From contig NZ_CP100416.1 of assembly GCF_026017845.1 (NCBI RefSeq), forward strand, positions 5,762,887 to 5,826,886: a DNA stretch of 64,000 bases, read 5' to 3'. Made by a program: the position numbers and the translations under genes. Position 1 is the stretch's first letter; each line of letters begins with the position of its first letter. Origin of the DNA: Amycolatopsis mediterranei (GTDB taxonomy: Bacteria; Actinomycetota; Actinomycetes; Mycobacteriales; Pseudonocardiaceae). Positions 36,796 to 44,888 of this stretch are shown piece by piece. The notes beneath the pieces were generated by a model, which had not been told where the DNA came from, made no database searches, and saw only the letters and a program-made list of their open reading frames with translations.

Positions 36796-37050
36796 GCAAG
36801 CCTCCCCTCGCCCGACCTGGCGGCCGGCGAATGACAGCCGGAGGAGTCCCAGGAGTGGGACCCACCGGAGATCAACCGCCACGGTCCGGCCCCAGACCGT
36901 GAATCACACCGTGGCGATTTACCTCCTTCGACGGTAAGCGCCAGGAGAACACCGGTCAACGCGACGCGCGGCAAGGCTCAACGGTCGGATGAGCCTTTGA
37001 GCCGTTCGCCGTACCCCCGCCCGTGGCTCGTCAAACCCGGTGGACATTTT

Positions 37051-37085
37051 TTACTCAGCCGAGTAACTTTTACTCATGCAAGTAA
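37051..37085. promoter_or_regulatory. Two TTACTC palindromes at the TetR start
   Basis: TTACTC-AGCC-GAGTAA (37051-37066) is perfect, and TTACTC-ATGC-AAGTAA (37070-37085) differs by one base. The second covers the start codon (37076), so binding would block transcription and perhaps translation of the TetR gene: likely autoregulation. Confidence 0.75.
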
Positions 37086-37708
37086 ACACCGACCTCATGG
37101 CCGAACTGGGCCTCGGCCCCACCGAGGCCGCGCGCCGGGCGCAGATCATCGGCGCGACCATCGGCGTCCTGGCCGACCTCGGCTACCGCCGGACGACCTT
37201 CGCCAAGATCAAGGAGCGCGCCGGGCTCAGCAGCACCCGGCTGATCTCGTACCACTTCACGAACAAGGCCGGCCTGATGCAGGCCGTGCTCAGCACGGTC
37301 GTCATGACGAAGGGCGAGTTCCTCACCGAACGCACCGGCGGCGGGCTCGACCCGGCCGACCGGCGCGGCTACCTGCGGGCGCACATCGAGACGTCGATCG
37401 CCTTCCTGCGGGCTTACCCGGAGTGCGTCCGGGCACTGTCGGAGCTGGCCGCCAACGCCGACGACGCCGACGGCTGGGTGATGACGAAGGTGCTGGTCGA
37501 CGACCTGCGGGTGCACGGACTGGCCCGGCAGCTCAAGCAGGGCCAGGCCGAGGGCACCTTCGGCGCGTTCACGCCCGAGGTGATGGCGATGTCGATCGCG
37601 CAGGCCATCGACGGTGTCGCCGCGGCCTACGCGGCCGACCCTTCGCTGGACCTCGAAACGTACGGGCGCGAAGTGGCGGACACGTTCGTCAAAGCGACGG
37701 CGCCTTGA
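37076..37708 (+). CDS. TetR family regulator
   Basis: This 210-residue protein has the TetR helix-turn-helix (GYRRTTFAKIKERAGLSSTR, then ISYHFTNKAGLMQAVL, about 39-75). It has no divergent partner; the upstream gene is the MerR gene 280 bases away. The twin TTACTC sites point to autoregulation. It is one of three genes that interrupt the mycobacterial-type order between the Rv1830-like and Rv1829-like genes. It overlaps the convergent trxA gene by 20 bases. Confidence 0.9.
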   Translation: MQVNTDLMAELGLGPTEAARRAQIIGATIGVLADLGYRRTTFAKIKERAGLSSTRLISYHFTNKAGLMQAVLSTVVMTKGEFLTERTGGGLDPADRRGYLRAHIETSIAFLRAYPECVRALSELAANADDADGWVMTKVLVDDLRVHGLARQLKQGQAEGTFGAFTPEVMAMSIAQAIDGVAAAYAADPSLDLETYGREVADTFVKATAP

Positions 37709-38024
37709 GGACCCGGTCGAGCCGGTCTTCGATGCGCGCCTTCGGGAACGCGCCGACGATCGTCTCGACCGGCTCGCCGCCGCGGAAGAGGATCATCGTC
37801 GGCAGCGACATGACCTGGTAGGCGCGGGTGGTCTCCGGGTTCTCGTCGGCGTTGATCTTGCGGACGGCAAGCTCGCCGGCACGCTCGGCGGCCAGCTGCG
37901 CGAGCACCGGGCCGACCATCCGGCACGGGCCGCACCAGGTGGCCCAGAACTCGACGAGCACGGGGACGTCGCTGCCGAGGACTTCGGTGAAAGTCGCGTC
38001 GGAGATGTCAGCAACCTCGGACAT
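37689..38024 (-). CDS. trxA: Thioredoxin
   Basis: This 111-residue thioredoxin has the active-site WCGPC (30-34) and the cis-proline SLPTM near 73-77. It reduces protein disulfides in the cytoplasm. It follows a cysteine-bearing MerR gene by 12 bases and is probably cotranscribed with it, which suggests redox- or metal-controlled expression. It is not the trxB-linked thioredoxin. Confidence 0.93.
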   Translation of the reverse strand: MSEVADISDATFTEVLGSDVPVLVEFWATWCGPCRMVGPVLAQLAAERAGELAVRKINADENPETTRAYQVMSLPTMILFRGGEPVETIVGAFPKARIEDRLDRVLKAPSL

Positions 38025-38036
38025 GGCGGGCTCCTA

Positions 38037-38432
38037 TCAGGCGCGTGGGGAATCGGGAACGACACACGGATCGGGCGCCTGCCGCGCCAGGGCGGCGGCG
38101 AGTTTCGCGGCCAGTTCGCCGCGGATGCCGCCGAGCCGGGCGAGTAGCGCGTCGGCTTCTTCGAGCTTGCGCCGGTACACCTCGATGGAGTTCGCGCACG
38201 CGTCGCCGGTTTCGTGGCCGCTGCGCAGGCACTCGACGAAGGGGCGCGTCTCCTCGAGGGTCAGGCCGACCGTCTGGAGGGTCTGGATCTCCTTGACCAG
38301 CTGGAGGTCGTCCTCGCCGTAGTCGCGGTAGCCGTTGGCCGAGCGCCGGGCCGTCAGGAGGCCTTGGTCCTCGTAAAACCGCAGCGCACGGGTAGTGGTA
38401 CCCGTGCGCTGCGCAAGTTCTCCGATCCGCAT
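38037..38432 (-). CDS. MerR-family regulator linked to thioredoxin
   Basis: The 131 residues have an intact MerR DNA-binding domain (MRIGELAQRTGTTTRALRFY, 1-20) and a dimerisation helix. Cys68, His73 and Cys79 are close together after the first coiled coil, and Cys123 is near the C-terminus. The cysteines could sense oxidation or metal; this is inference. The ATG at 38432 is chosen because the MerR domain starts there. It is upstream of trxA in the same direction, with a palindrome in its own promoter. Confidence 0.88.
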   Translation of the reverse strand: MRIGELAQRTGTTTRALRFYEDQGLLTARRSANGYRDYGEDDLQLVKEIQTLQTVGLTLEETRPFVECLRSGHETGDACANSIEVYRRKLEEADALLARLGGIRGELAAKLAAALARQAPDPCVVPDSPRA

Positions 38433-38449
38433 GCCATCGACGCTAGACG

Positions 38450-38465
38450 TTGACGTCCGCGTCAA
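38450..38465. promoter_or_regulatory. Candidate MerR operator for the merR-trxA unit
   Basis: A perfect inverted repeat TTGACG-TCCG-CGTCAA lies 18 bases upstream of the MerR start. On the minus strand its distal arm reads TTGACG and could be the -35 box, as in MerR-type promoters where the regulator sits on the spacer. Confidence 0.55.
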
Positions 38466-38474
38466 GGCAAGTTC

Positions 38475-38948
38475 TTACGTATCGGCTCCGCGGAAGTCTT
38501 CGGGCGACACGGAGTCGAGGAACTCGCGGAACTTCTCGACCTCGTCCTCCTGCTCGTCCGGGATGATGAGGCCGGCTTCCTCCAGCACCGAATCCACGGC
38601 GTGGATGGGGACGCCGATCCGCAGGGCCAGCGCGACCGAGTCGCTCGGCCGGGCGGACACCCGGATGTCGCCGTCGAACACGAGCTCCGCGAAGAACGTG
38701 CCCTCCTTCAGGTCGGTGATGACGACCTGCTCCAGCTCCCGGCCGAGCGCTCCGATGACCTCTTTCAGCAGGTCATGCGTGAGCGGGCGGGCGGGGCGGA
38801 CCCCCTGCTGCTCCAAGGCGATGGCGGTGGCTTCGACCGAGCCGATCCAGATCGGCAGGTACCGTTCACCTTCGGTCTCCCGCAGCAACAAGATCGGCTG
38901 ATTCGCGGGCAGCTCGACCCGCACACCGACGACGCGCATTTCGCTCAT
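38475..38948 (-). CDS. Bifunctional nuclease (BFN/DUF151) family protein
   Basis: This 157-residue protein has the family core LPIWIGSVEATAIALEQQG (about 31-49), LTHDLLKEVI and RPSDSVALALRIGVPIH. Plant members act on DNA and RNA; the bacterial role is unknown. It corresponds to Rv1829 in the conserved block. The ATG at 38948 is preferred to the longer frame because homology begins at MSEMRVVGV and GGGAGG lies upstream. Confidence 0.9.
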   Translation of the reverse strand: MSEMRVVGVRVELPANQPILLLRETEGERYLPIWIGSVEATAIALEQQGVRPARPLTHDLLKEVIGALGRELEQVVITDLKEGTFFAELVFDGDIRVSARPSDSVALALRIGVPIHAVDSVLEEAGLIIPDEQEDEVEKFREFLDSVSPEDFRGADT

Positions 38949-39164
38949 CGGGCTTCGCCTCCCTCTCGTGCACACGGGCTGCAGCGCTGAACCGGCTTCA
39001 CGCCCATACTCCCGACGCTACCCGTCATCCGTGCGCTGTGCTCGCTGTCCGGACTCTCTCGGTTCGCCTGCCGCAAACCCGTGCCTTCACGGTACGGCAT
39101 GCGGTGCCGAACATTCAGTCATTGACATGGGACCGAAAAGAGGATCTCACTGCCCCGTTATCGA

Positions 39165-39911
39165 TCAACACCCGGAGACGCCGCGGATTCCGGCCTTGAC
39201 GAGGAGCGTGTGCAGGGTCACCGACAGCGCCGCCAGCTCCCGCACCACCTCGTCGGCCCGCGCCTTGGCTTCCGGGTCGCGGTGCCGGTACACCGGCGTC
39301 ACGATCTGCTCCAGCAGCCCGACCTCGCGGTCGGCCGCGGCGCGGAAGGCACGCAGGTGTCTCGGCTCGATCCCGAATTCGGTCATCGCCTTGACCGTCC
39401 GGGCGACCAGGACCGCGTCCGGATCGAAGAACCCGGCGGGACCGGGCCGGACCAGGCCGTACTGCTGCAGCTCGGCCAGGACCGGCGCGTCGATGCCGGC
39501 CTGCTCCAGGAGCTCCTCCTGGGTCAGGCGCAGTTCCTTGCCCGCGGTGAAGTCGTCCGCCACGGGCAGGCCGACGTTCTCCGCCGGCGCGTCGATCGGC
39601 ACCAGCCGGCGCGGCGGGCGGGGCAGCGCCGCGGCGGGCGCGACCCCCGAGTCCGCCGCGTCCAGCTGTTCCTTGATGACCTTCAGCGGGAGGTAGTGAT
39701 CCCGCTGGGCGGCCAGGACGAACCTCAATCGCTCCACGTCCGCCGCGGCGAACTGCCGGTAGCCCGACGGCGTCCGGCCCGGTTGGACCAGGCCTTCCGC
39801 TTCGAGGAACCGGATCTTGGAGATGGTGACATCGGGGAAGTCGCCGCGCAGCTGCGCGAGGACCGCCCCGATGCTCAACCCGTGGTTCTGTGGCCGCCCG
39901 GCCGCCGTCAC
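39165..39911 (-). CDS. ftsR: MerR-family cell-division regulator FtsR (Rv1828-like)
   Basis: The 248 residues have a MerR winged helix (LSIGAVLAQLRGDFPDVTIS, then FLEAEGLVQPGRTPSGYRQF, 12-55) and an unusual long C-terminal domain with a second helical regulator-like segment (LEQAGIDAPVLAELQQYGLV). This fits Rv1828 and C. glutamicum FtsR, an activator of ftsZ. GTG overlaps the garA stop by 4 bases (GTGA), the same coupling seen in relatives. The following 216-base gap to the BFN gene has only promoter-like AT-rich sequence. Confidence 0.9.
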   Translation of the reverse strand: MTAAGRPQNHGLSIGAVLAQLRGDFPDVTISKIRFLEAEGLVQPGRTPSGYRQFAAADVERLRFVLAAQRDHYLPLKVIKEQLDAADSGVAPAAALPRPPRRLVPIDAPAENVGLPVADDFTAGKELRLTQEELLEQAGIDAPVLAELQQYGLVRPGPAGFFDPDAVLVARTVKAMTEFGIEPRHLRAFRAAADREVGLLEQIVTPVYRHRDPEAKARADEVVRELAALSVTLHTLLVKAGIRGVSGC

Positions 39912-40372
39912 TGCGCCCCCTGGCCCCCGTGCCCCGGGCCGGTCAGGAAGACCAGGCGGAACTTCCCGATCTGCACCTCGTCGCCGCCGGCGAGCACCGC
40001 CTGGTCGACCGGCTCGCGGTTGACGTAGGTGCCGTTGAGGCTGCCGACGTCGATGACGACGAACTCGCCGCCCTCACGCCGGAATTCGGCGTGCCGGCGG
40101 GAGACGGTGACGTCGTCGAGGAAGATGTCGCTGTCCGGGTGCCGCCCGGCGCTGGTGGTGTCGCGGTCGAGCAGGAACCGCGAACCCGCGTTCGGCCCGC
40201 GCTTCACGACCAGCAGGGCAGAACCCGGGGGCAGGGCGTCGACACCCTGGACCGGGGCTTCCGGGGCGGGCTCGCGGCCTTCGGCTTCGGCCAGGAAGTC
40301 GGCCCGGAAGACAGAGGTCCGCTCCGGAGACTGCTCCGGGGGAACGCCGCCGGGCCCGTCGTTCGTGCTCAC
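39908..40372 (-). CDS. garA: FHA-domain metabolic regulator GarA/OdhI
   Basis: GarA/OdhI binds and inhibits 2-oxoglutarate dehydrogenase and glutamate dehydrogenase unless phosphorylated near the N-terminus. The 154 residues contain the phosphorylation segment SVFRADFL (20-27) and a complete FHA domain (SAGRHPDSDIFL, SRRHAEF, GSLNGTYVNREPVD). In M. tuberculosis the segment begins ETTSVFR with Thr21 (PknG) and Thr22 (PknB); here it reads ERTSVFR, so the first Thr is Arg18 and only Thr19 remains. The GTG at 40372 has GGAGAG upstream. It is coupled to ftsR. Confidence 0.95.
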   Translation of the reverse strand: MSTNDGPGGVPPEQSPERTSVFRADFLAEAEGREPAPEAPVQGVDALPPGSALLVVKRGPNAGSRFLLDRDTTSAGRHPDSDIFLDDVTVSRRHAEFRREGGEFVVIDVGSLNGTYVNREPVDQAVLAGGDEVQIGKFRLVFLTGPGHGGQGAQ

Positions 40373-40508
40373 CTGAGCTCTCCTCCACACATGCTGTGTT
40401 GCCAGTACTCAAGAACGTGTAGCTGCCAACGTACCGTGCCTGATCGATTCTCCGAGCCCCGGCTCCCCGAACCGGCGCAGTGCTGGTCCGACCGGGTGGG
40501 CGCGGGGT

Positions 40509-40895
40509 TCAGCCCTTGGTCAGGGCGTCGTACGCCTCGGCTTCGAGCAGGGCTTCCAGGCCCGCCGGGTCGTCGAGCCGGATCTCGATCAGCCAGCCCT
40601 CGCCGTAGGGATCGCTGTTGATCAGCTCGGGCGAGTCGGCGACGGCGTCGTTGACGGCCACGACCTCCCCGTCGACCGGCGCGAACAGCTCGGAGACGCT
40701 CTTGGTCGACTCGACCTCGCCGAAGACGTCGCCCGCGCTCACCTGCCTGCCGACGTCGGGCAGGTCGACGAACACGACGTCGCCGAGCTGGTCCTGCGCG
40801 TACTCGGTGATGCCGACGCGCACGAGGGTGTCCTCGCCGCGGGTGGCGACCCACTCGTGTTCCTCGGTGTAGCGAAGCTCTTCAGGAGCGGACAA
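40509..40895 (-). CDS. gcvH: Glycine cleavage system H protein
   Basis: This 128-residue lipoyl carrier shuttles the aminomethyl group between GcvP and GcvT. The lipoylated Lys65 is in ESTKSVSE, and the LGDVVFVDLPDVG strand is conserved. The start is TTG at 40895 with AAAGGGG upstream. As in M. tuberculosis (Rv1826-Rv1827) it is followed by garA. gcvT and gcvL are not in the window. Confidence 0.96.
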   Translation of the reverse strand: MSAPEELRYTEEHEWVATRGEDTLVRVGITEYAQDQLGDVVFVDLPDVGRQVSAGDVFGEVESTKSVSELFAPVDGEVVAVNDAVADSPELINSDPYGEGWLIEIRLDDPAGLEALLEAEAYDALTKG

Positions 40896-40988
40896 CGCCG
40901 GTCCCCTTTCATGCCCTCACTGGCGAAAAGTGTTGGGCGAAGTCTTACACCCACACGGCCCAGCCGCCCGCCACGACCCGGCCGAAGC

Positions 40989-41606
40989 TCATTCCGCTCC
41001 GGTGCCGCGCAGGGCGTTGCGCGCCTGCACGACGTAGAGCACGCCGGACCAGACGTAGAGGACGGCGCCCCAGATGGTGAAGGCGTAGCCGATCGGCCGC
41101 GCGACCGCGGCGACGTCCGAGCCGCCCTGCGCGAGCAGCAGGAACGGGAAGGCGTACATCAGGACGAAGGTGGCTCCCTTCCCGATGTAGGTGACCTCGG
41201 GCGGCGCGAAGCCGCGGCGGCGCAGGGTGACGACGCAGACGCCGAGCACGGCCTCCCGCAGGACCAGGGGGACGACGACCCACCACGGGATGATGCCGCG
41301 CACGAGGAAGGCGACGAGGGTGGCCAGGATGTACAGCCGGTCCGCGGCCGGGTCGAGCAGCTGCCCGAGCCGGGACATCTGGTTGAGCCAGCGGGCGAGC
41401 TTGCCGTCGAGCCAGTCGGTCAGGGCGCTGAACACGAGCAGGGCGAGCGCCCAGCCGTCTTCTTGCGGGCCGAGCAGCAGCCAGAGGAAGACGGGGACCC
41501 CGGCCAGCCGCAGCAGGGAGAGGATGTTGGGGACGTTCAGGGCCTGCCGCAGCAACGACGGCTCGGCACCGGCCTGAGCGGCGGGTTCGGGGGCGGCTGT
41601 GCTCAC
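40989..41606 (-). CDS. CDP-alcohol phosphatidyltransferase (PgsA-like)
   Basis: This 205-residue membrane enzyme has the full motif DG-x2-AR-x8-G-x3-D-x3-D (DGKLARWLNQMSRLGQLLDP, then AAD; about 61-83) and four to six helices. It corresponds to Rv1822 (PgsA2) and probably makes phosphatidylglycerophosphate or cardiolipin. The GTG at 41606 is chosen because upstream residues are Arg/Pro-rich non-homologous sequence. In M. tuberculosis three genes (Rv1823-1825) lie between this gene and gcvH; here they are absent. Confidence 0.9.
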   Translation of the reverse strand: MSTAAPEPAAQAGAEPSLLRQALNVPNILSLLRLAGVPVFLWLLLGPQEDGWALALLVFSALTDWLDGKLARWLNQMSRLGQLLDPAADRLYILATLVAFLVRGIIPWWVVVPLVLREAVLGVCVVTLRRRGFAPPEVTYIGKGATFVLMYAFPFLLLAQGGSDVAAVARPIGYAFTIWGAVLYVWSGVLYVVQARNALRGTGAE

Positions 41607-41727
41607 CGGGCCATTAAACAGCGGCACGGGCCCGGGCCGCCCGGTGGTGGCACGCCGGTGTGACGGCCGGCGGGGCAGCCCGGCCCGCACCCCTCGGGCC
41701 GGCCGGGCCCCCGTGGCCTGGATCGGA

Positions 41728-41940
41728 TCAGCTCGCGCGGCGGCGGTGGCTCCACCCGCGTCGCTGCAGTTCGGCGCTGGTCAGCGACTCCGGGCGGCCC
41801 CGGTAGTCGGTGCCCATCCAGCGGGCGCGGCCGGCTCGGCCCTCGAGGACGTAGGGGCGGCCGCAGCACCAGACCACGGTGCTCGGGACGGTCGGCGGAC
41901 TGGACGGGTCTTCGGTGCTGGTCACAGCGTCGGCGTTCAT
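41728..41940 (-). CDS. Small conserved-looking hypothetical protein
   Basis: The 70 residues have no family I can name. The second half (VVWCCGRPYVLEGRAGRARW, then MGTDYRGRPESLTSAELQRR) looks like genuine protein with two adjacent cysteines and a Gly/Arg turn. Codon third positions are strongly G/C in this frame. The ATG at 41940 gives the shortest plausible form. The gaps on either side (121 and 286 bases) show nothing I can assign except an AT-richer promoter-like stretch at about 42010-42110. Confidence 0.55.
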   Translation of the reverse strand: MNADAVTSTEDPSSPPTVPSTVVWCCGRPYVLEGRAGRARWMGTDYRGRPESLTSAELQRRGWSHRRRAS

Positions 41941-42226
41941 CGCTCTCACGGATTCGGGACGGGGATTCGGGACGGGGAAGCCCTTCGGCCTCCACCAAGA
42001 TCTTCGGCGCGCGGGGCCGGATTGTTAACCGTCGCGGCGCGAATTAGACCGATCGATTCTTGATGACTGCGGGAGGTTTCGGAGCGTGAACGGGATGTTA
42101 ATCGTCCATTGTGGACGTCATTCCGGCAGCCACCGGACCGGCCGCCTGCCCGCTGTTGTAATCTCCGGCACACCCGTGGGCGCGTGGCCGCGCGGGGACC
42201 GAGCTGACCGGGGAGGAAGGATCGCG

Positions 42227-42730
42227 GTGCCCCACCCGACCACCACGAGGACGTGGCTCGTGGCCTGCCTCGCCCTGCCCGCGCTCGCCGCCTGCTCCGG
42301 CGATCCCGCCGCGCAGGCTCCCCCGGCGCCGCCGTCCTCGACTGCTCCGACGTCCGCGCCGACGTCGGCCGGCACCCCGCCGCCGCCACCGGCGCCCGGC
42401 GGCAGCGAGTCCGCGCCCGCCCCGGTGACCAAGCCGTCCGGGCCGCCGCCGTCGGTGCCCGGGTCGTGCGGCACCGTCACCGCCGCCAGCGGGCTCACCC
42501 TCTACGTCTTCGACAGCGGGTCCGCCGGGGTCAGCTGCGTCTCGGCGACGAAGCTGGTCGGCGACTTCCACCGCAAGATCGCCGGGCGCCAGGGCGCCGG
42601 CTCGAACGACGCGGTGAACGAGACCGTCGACGGCTGGCTGTGCACCTCCGGGCCGCCTGCCGCCCAGGGCGGCACCACCTGCACCAAGGGCGAGCAGACG
42701 GTCTTCGCCGCCGTCGTGCCGTCCGAGTGA
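42227..42730 (+). CDS. Small lipoprotein, first of a tandem pair
   Basis: The 167-residue protein starts with a lipoprotein signal (TWLVACLALPALAAC, lipid Cys at about 23), a Pro/Ser/Ala linker of about 70 residues, and a compact C-terminal domain with SATKLVGDFHRKIAG and DGWLCTSGPPA. GTG at 42227 has GGAGGAAGG 7 bases upstream. The function is unknown. The next gene shares the same C-terminal pattern, so the two are paralogues. Confidence 0.8.
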   Translation: MPHPTTTRTWLVACLALPALAACSGDPAAQAPPAPPSSTAPTSAPTSAGTPPPPPAPGGSESAPAPVTKPSGPPPSVPGSCGTVTAASGLTLYVFDSGSAGVSCVSATKLVGDFHRKIAGRQGAGSNDAVNETVDGWLCTSGPPAAQGGTTCTKGEQTVFAAVVPSE

Positions 42731-42765
42731 GTCCGTTCCGATCTCCTCGCGCTCCTGAAGGGCCC

Positions 42766-43167
42766 ATGAAGACACTCGCGTACCCCTTGCTGCTCGTCGC
42801 CGCGGCCGCCGCACTGGCCGGCTGCGGCGGCGACCCGGCGCCCGCCGCGCCGTCGTCCGCCGCACCCGCTCCGGTGCCCGCCGCCGCGGCGGCGGCCGGG
42901 TCGACGGCCCCCGGCGTGCCGGGCGGCGACGTGACCGGTGCGGGCGGCGCGAAGACAGCGGTCGTCGCGCACGGCAAGGTCGAGTGCGCCGCGGCGACGA
43001 AGCTGCTGAAGGACTACTTCGCGAAGCTGACCCCGGCCGAGGCGAACGACGCCGACGGCCCGGGCCCGATCGTCCTCGACGAGTGGACGTGCGGCAGCGG
43101 CCCGAACGACCCGGTGACGGCGTGCTCGACCGAGGACGGCCGCCAGGTCGAGGGCAAGCGCGGCTGA
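42766..43167 (+). CDS. Small lipoprotein, second of the tandem pair
   Basis: This 133-residue lipoprotein has a signal ending LAGC (lipid Cys about residue 19), an Ala/Pro linker and a domain with CAAATKLLKDYFAKLTPAEA and DEWTCGSGPND that parallels its upstream neighbour. The shared pattern is A-T-K-L then a conserved W-x-C-x-S-G-P. It follows the first gene by 35 bases, probably in one transcript. Confidence 0.8.
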   Translation: MKTLAYPLLLVAAAAALAGCGGDPAPAAPSSAAPAPVPAAAAAAGSTAPGVPGGDVTGAGGAKTAVVAHGKVECAAATKLLKDYFAKLTPAEANDADGPGPIVLDEWTCGSGPNDPVTACSTEDGRQVEGKRG

Positions 43168-43171
43168 CCCG

Positions 43172-44875
43172 TCAGGACTTGAGGTCCGGGAAGTCCTCTT
43201 CGCGGTACTCGGTCCCCTGGCCGCGCTTCGGGTCGCTCTCGCGGCCCCGCAGCTCGACGCGGCGGATCTTGCCCGAGATCGTCTTCGGCAGCTCCGCGAA
43301 CTCCAGCCGGCGGATCCGCTTGTACGGCGCCAGGTGCTCCCGGCAGTACGCCAGGATCGACCGCGCGGTCTCGGCGTCCGCGGAGAACCCCACGGCCAGC
43401 ACGACGTAGGCCTTGGGCACCGCGAGCCGGATCGGGTCGGGGGCCGGGACGACCGCCGCCTCGGCCACCGCCTCGTGCTCGATGAGGACGCTCTCCAGTT
43501 CGAACGGCGAGATGCGGTAGTCCGACGCCTTGAACACGTCGTCGGTGCGCCCGACGTAGGTGAGGTAGCCGCGTTCGTCGACCGAAGCGACGTCACCGGT
43601 GTGGTAGAAGCCGCCGCCGAAGGCCGCCGACGTGCGCTCGTCGTCGTCCGCGTACCCGGTCATCAGGCCCACCGGCCGGTGGGCGAGGTCCAGGCAGATC
43701 TCGCCCTCCGTGGCGCGCTCGCCGCTGACCGGGTCCACCAGCGCCACCACGAAGCCGGGCAGCGGGCGGCCCATCGAACCGGGCACGACGTCCTGGCCCG
43801 GCGTGTTCGCGATCTGAACGCTGCTTTCGGTCTGGCCGAAGCCGTCGCGGATGGTGACGCCCCACGACTTCCGGACCTGCTCGATCACCTCGGGGTTGAG
43901 CGGCTCCCCCGCCCCGACGACCTTGCGCGGCCGTGTGCCGAGCGCCGTCAGATCGGCCTGGATGAGCATCCGCCACACCGTCGGCGGCGCGCAGAAGCTC
44001 GTCACGCCGCAGCGGTCCATCTGCGCCATCAGGGCGCCCGCGTCGAACCGGCCGTAGTTGTAGAGGAACACCGTCGCCTCGGCGTTGAACGGCGCGAAGA
44101 AGTTGCTCCACGCGTGCTTCGCCCAGCCCGGCGAGGAGATGTTCAAGTGGACGTCGCCGGGCTCCAGCCCGATCCAGTACATCGTGGACAGGTGGCCCAC
44201 GGGGTACGAGACGTGCGTGTGCTGCACCAGCTTCGGCTTCGCGGTCGTGCCGGAGGTGAAGTACAGCAGCAGCGGGTCGCCGGCCTGCGTGGGGCCGTCC
44301 GGGGCGTATTCCGGCGACTCGGCGAACGCCGCCGAGTACGAGTGCCAGCCGTCGACCGGCTCCCCCACCACGATCCGGGTGTAGTCGCCGGTCACGCCGT
44401 CGAACTTCGGCGCGTCCACCGAGCGGACGACGACGTGCTTGGCGGCGCCGCGCTCCACCCGGTCGGCCAGGTCGGCCGGCCCGAGCAGGGTGGAGGCCGG
44501 GATGATCACCGCGCCGAGCTTGATCGCGGCGAGGATCGTCTCCCACAGCTCGCCCTGGTTGCCCAGCATGAGGATCAGCCGGTCGCCGCGGCGGACGCCG
44601 AGGTTCCGCAGCCAGTTCGCCACCTGGTTGGACCGGCCGGACAGCTCCGGGTAGGTCCAGCGGTTCTCGGTGCCGTCCTCCTCGACGATCCACAGCGCGT
44701 ACCGCTCGGCGTTGTCCGGGTCGTGCGCGACGACGTCGAACCAGTCGATCGCCCAGTTGAACTCGTCGAACTCCGGCCAGGCGAAGTCGCGGTACGCCGT
44801 GTCGTAGTCCTCGCGGTGGGTCAACAGGTAGTCCCGCGCGACGCGGAACGCGTGGTGGACCTCCGAAGCGCTCAC
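43172..44875 (-). CDS. AMP-forming acyl-CoA synthetase
   Basis: This 567-residue ANL-superfamily enzyme activates a carboxylic acid with ATP and CoA. It has the P-loop YFTSGTTAKPKLV (near 209-221), FGQTESS, YHTGDVASVDERGY and the C-terminal PKTISGKIRR lysine. The sequence is of the medium-chain/acetate-like (ACSM) group. It follows a crotonase gene by 13 bases, so the pair probably takes part in acid degradation or acyl-CoA recycling. Confidence 0.92.
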   Translation of the reverse strand: MSASEVHHAFRVARDYLLTHREDYDTAYRDFAWPEFDEFNWAIDWFDVVAHDPDNAERYALWIVEEDGTENRWTYPELSGRSNQVANWLRNLGVRRGDRLILMLGNQGELWETILAAIKLGAVIIPASTLLGPADLADRVERGAAKHVVVRSVDAPKFDGVTGDYTRIVVGEPVDGWHSYSAAFAESPEYAPDGPTQAGDPLLLYFTSGTTAKPKLVQHTHVSYPVGHLSTMYWIGLEPGDVHLNISSPGWAKHAWSNFFAPFNAEATVFLYNYGRFDAGALMAQMDRCGVTSFCAPPTVWRMLIQADLTALGTRPRKVVGAGEPLNPEVIEQVRKSWGVTIRDGFGQTESSVQIANTPGQDVVPGSMGRPLPGFVVALVDPVSGERATEGEICLDLAHRPVGLMTGYADDDERTSAAFGGGFYHTGDVASVDERGYLTYVGRTDDVFKASDYRISPFELESVLIEHEAVAEAAVVPAPDPIRLAVPKAYVVLAVGFSADAETARSILAYCREHLAPYKRIRRLEFAELPKTISGKIRRVELRGRESDPKRGQGTEYREEDFPDLKS

Positions 44876-44888
44876 GCTGCCTCCTCCG

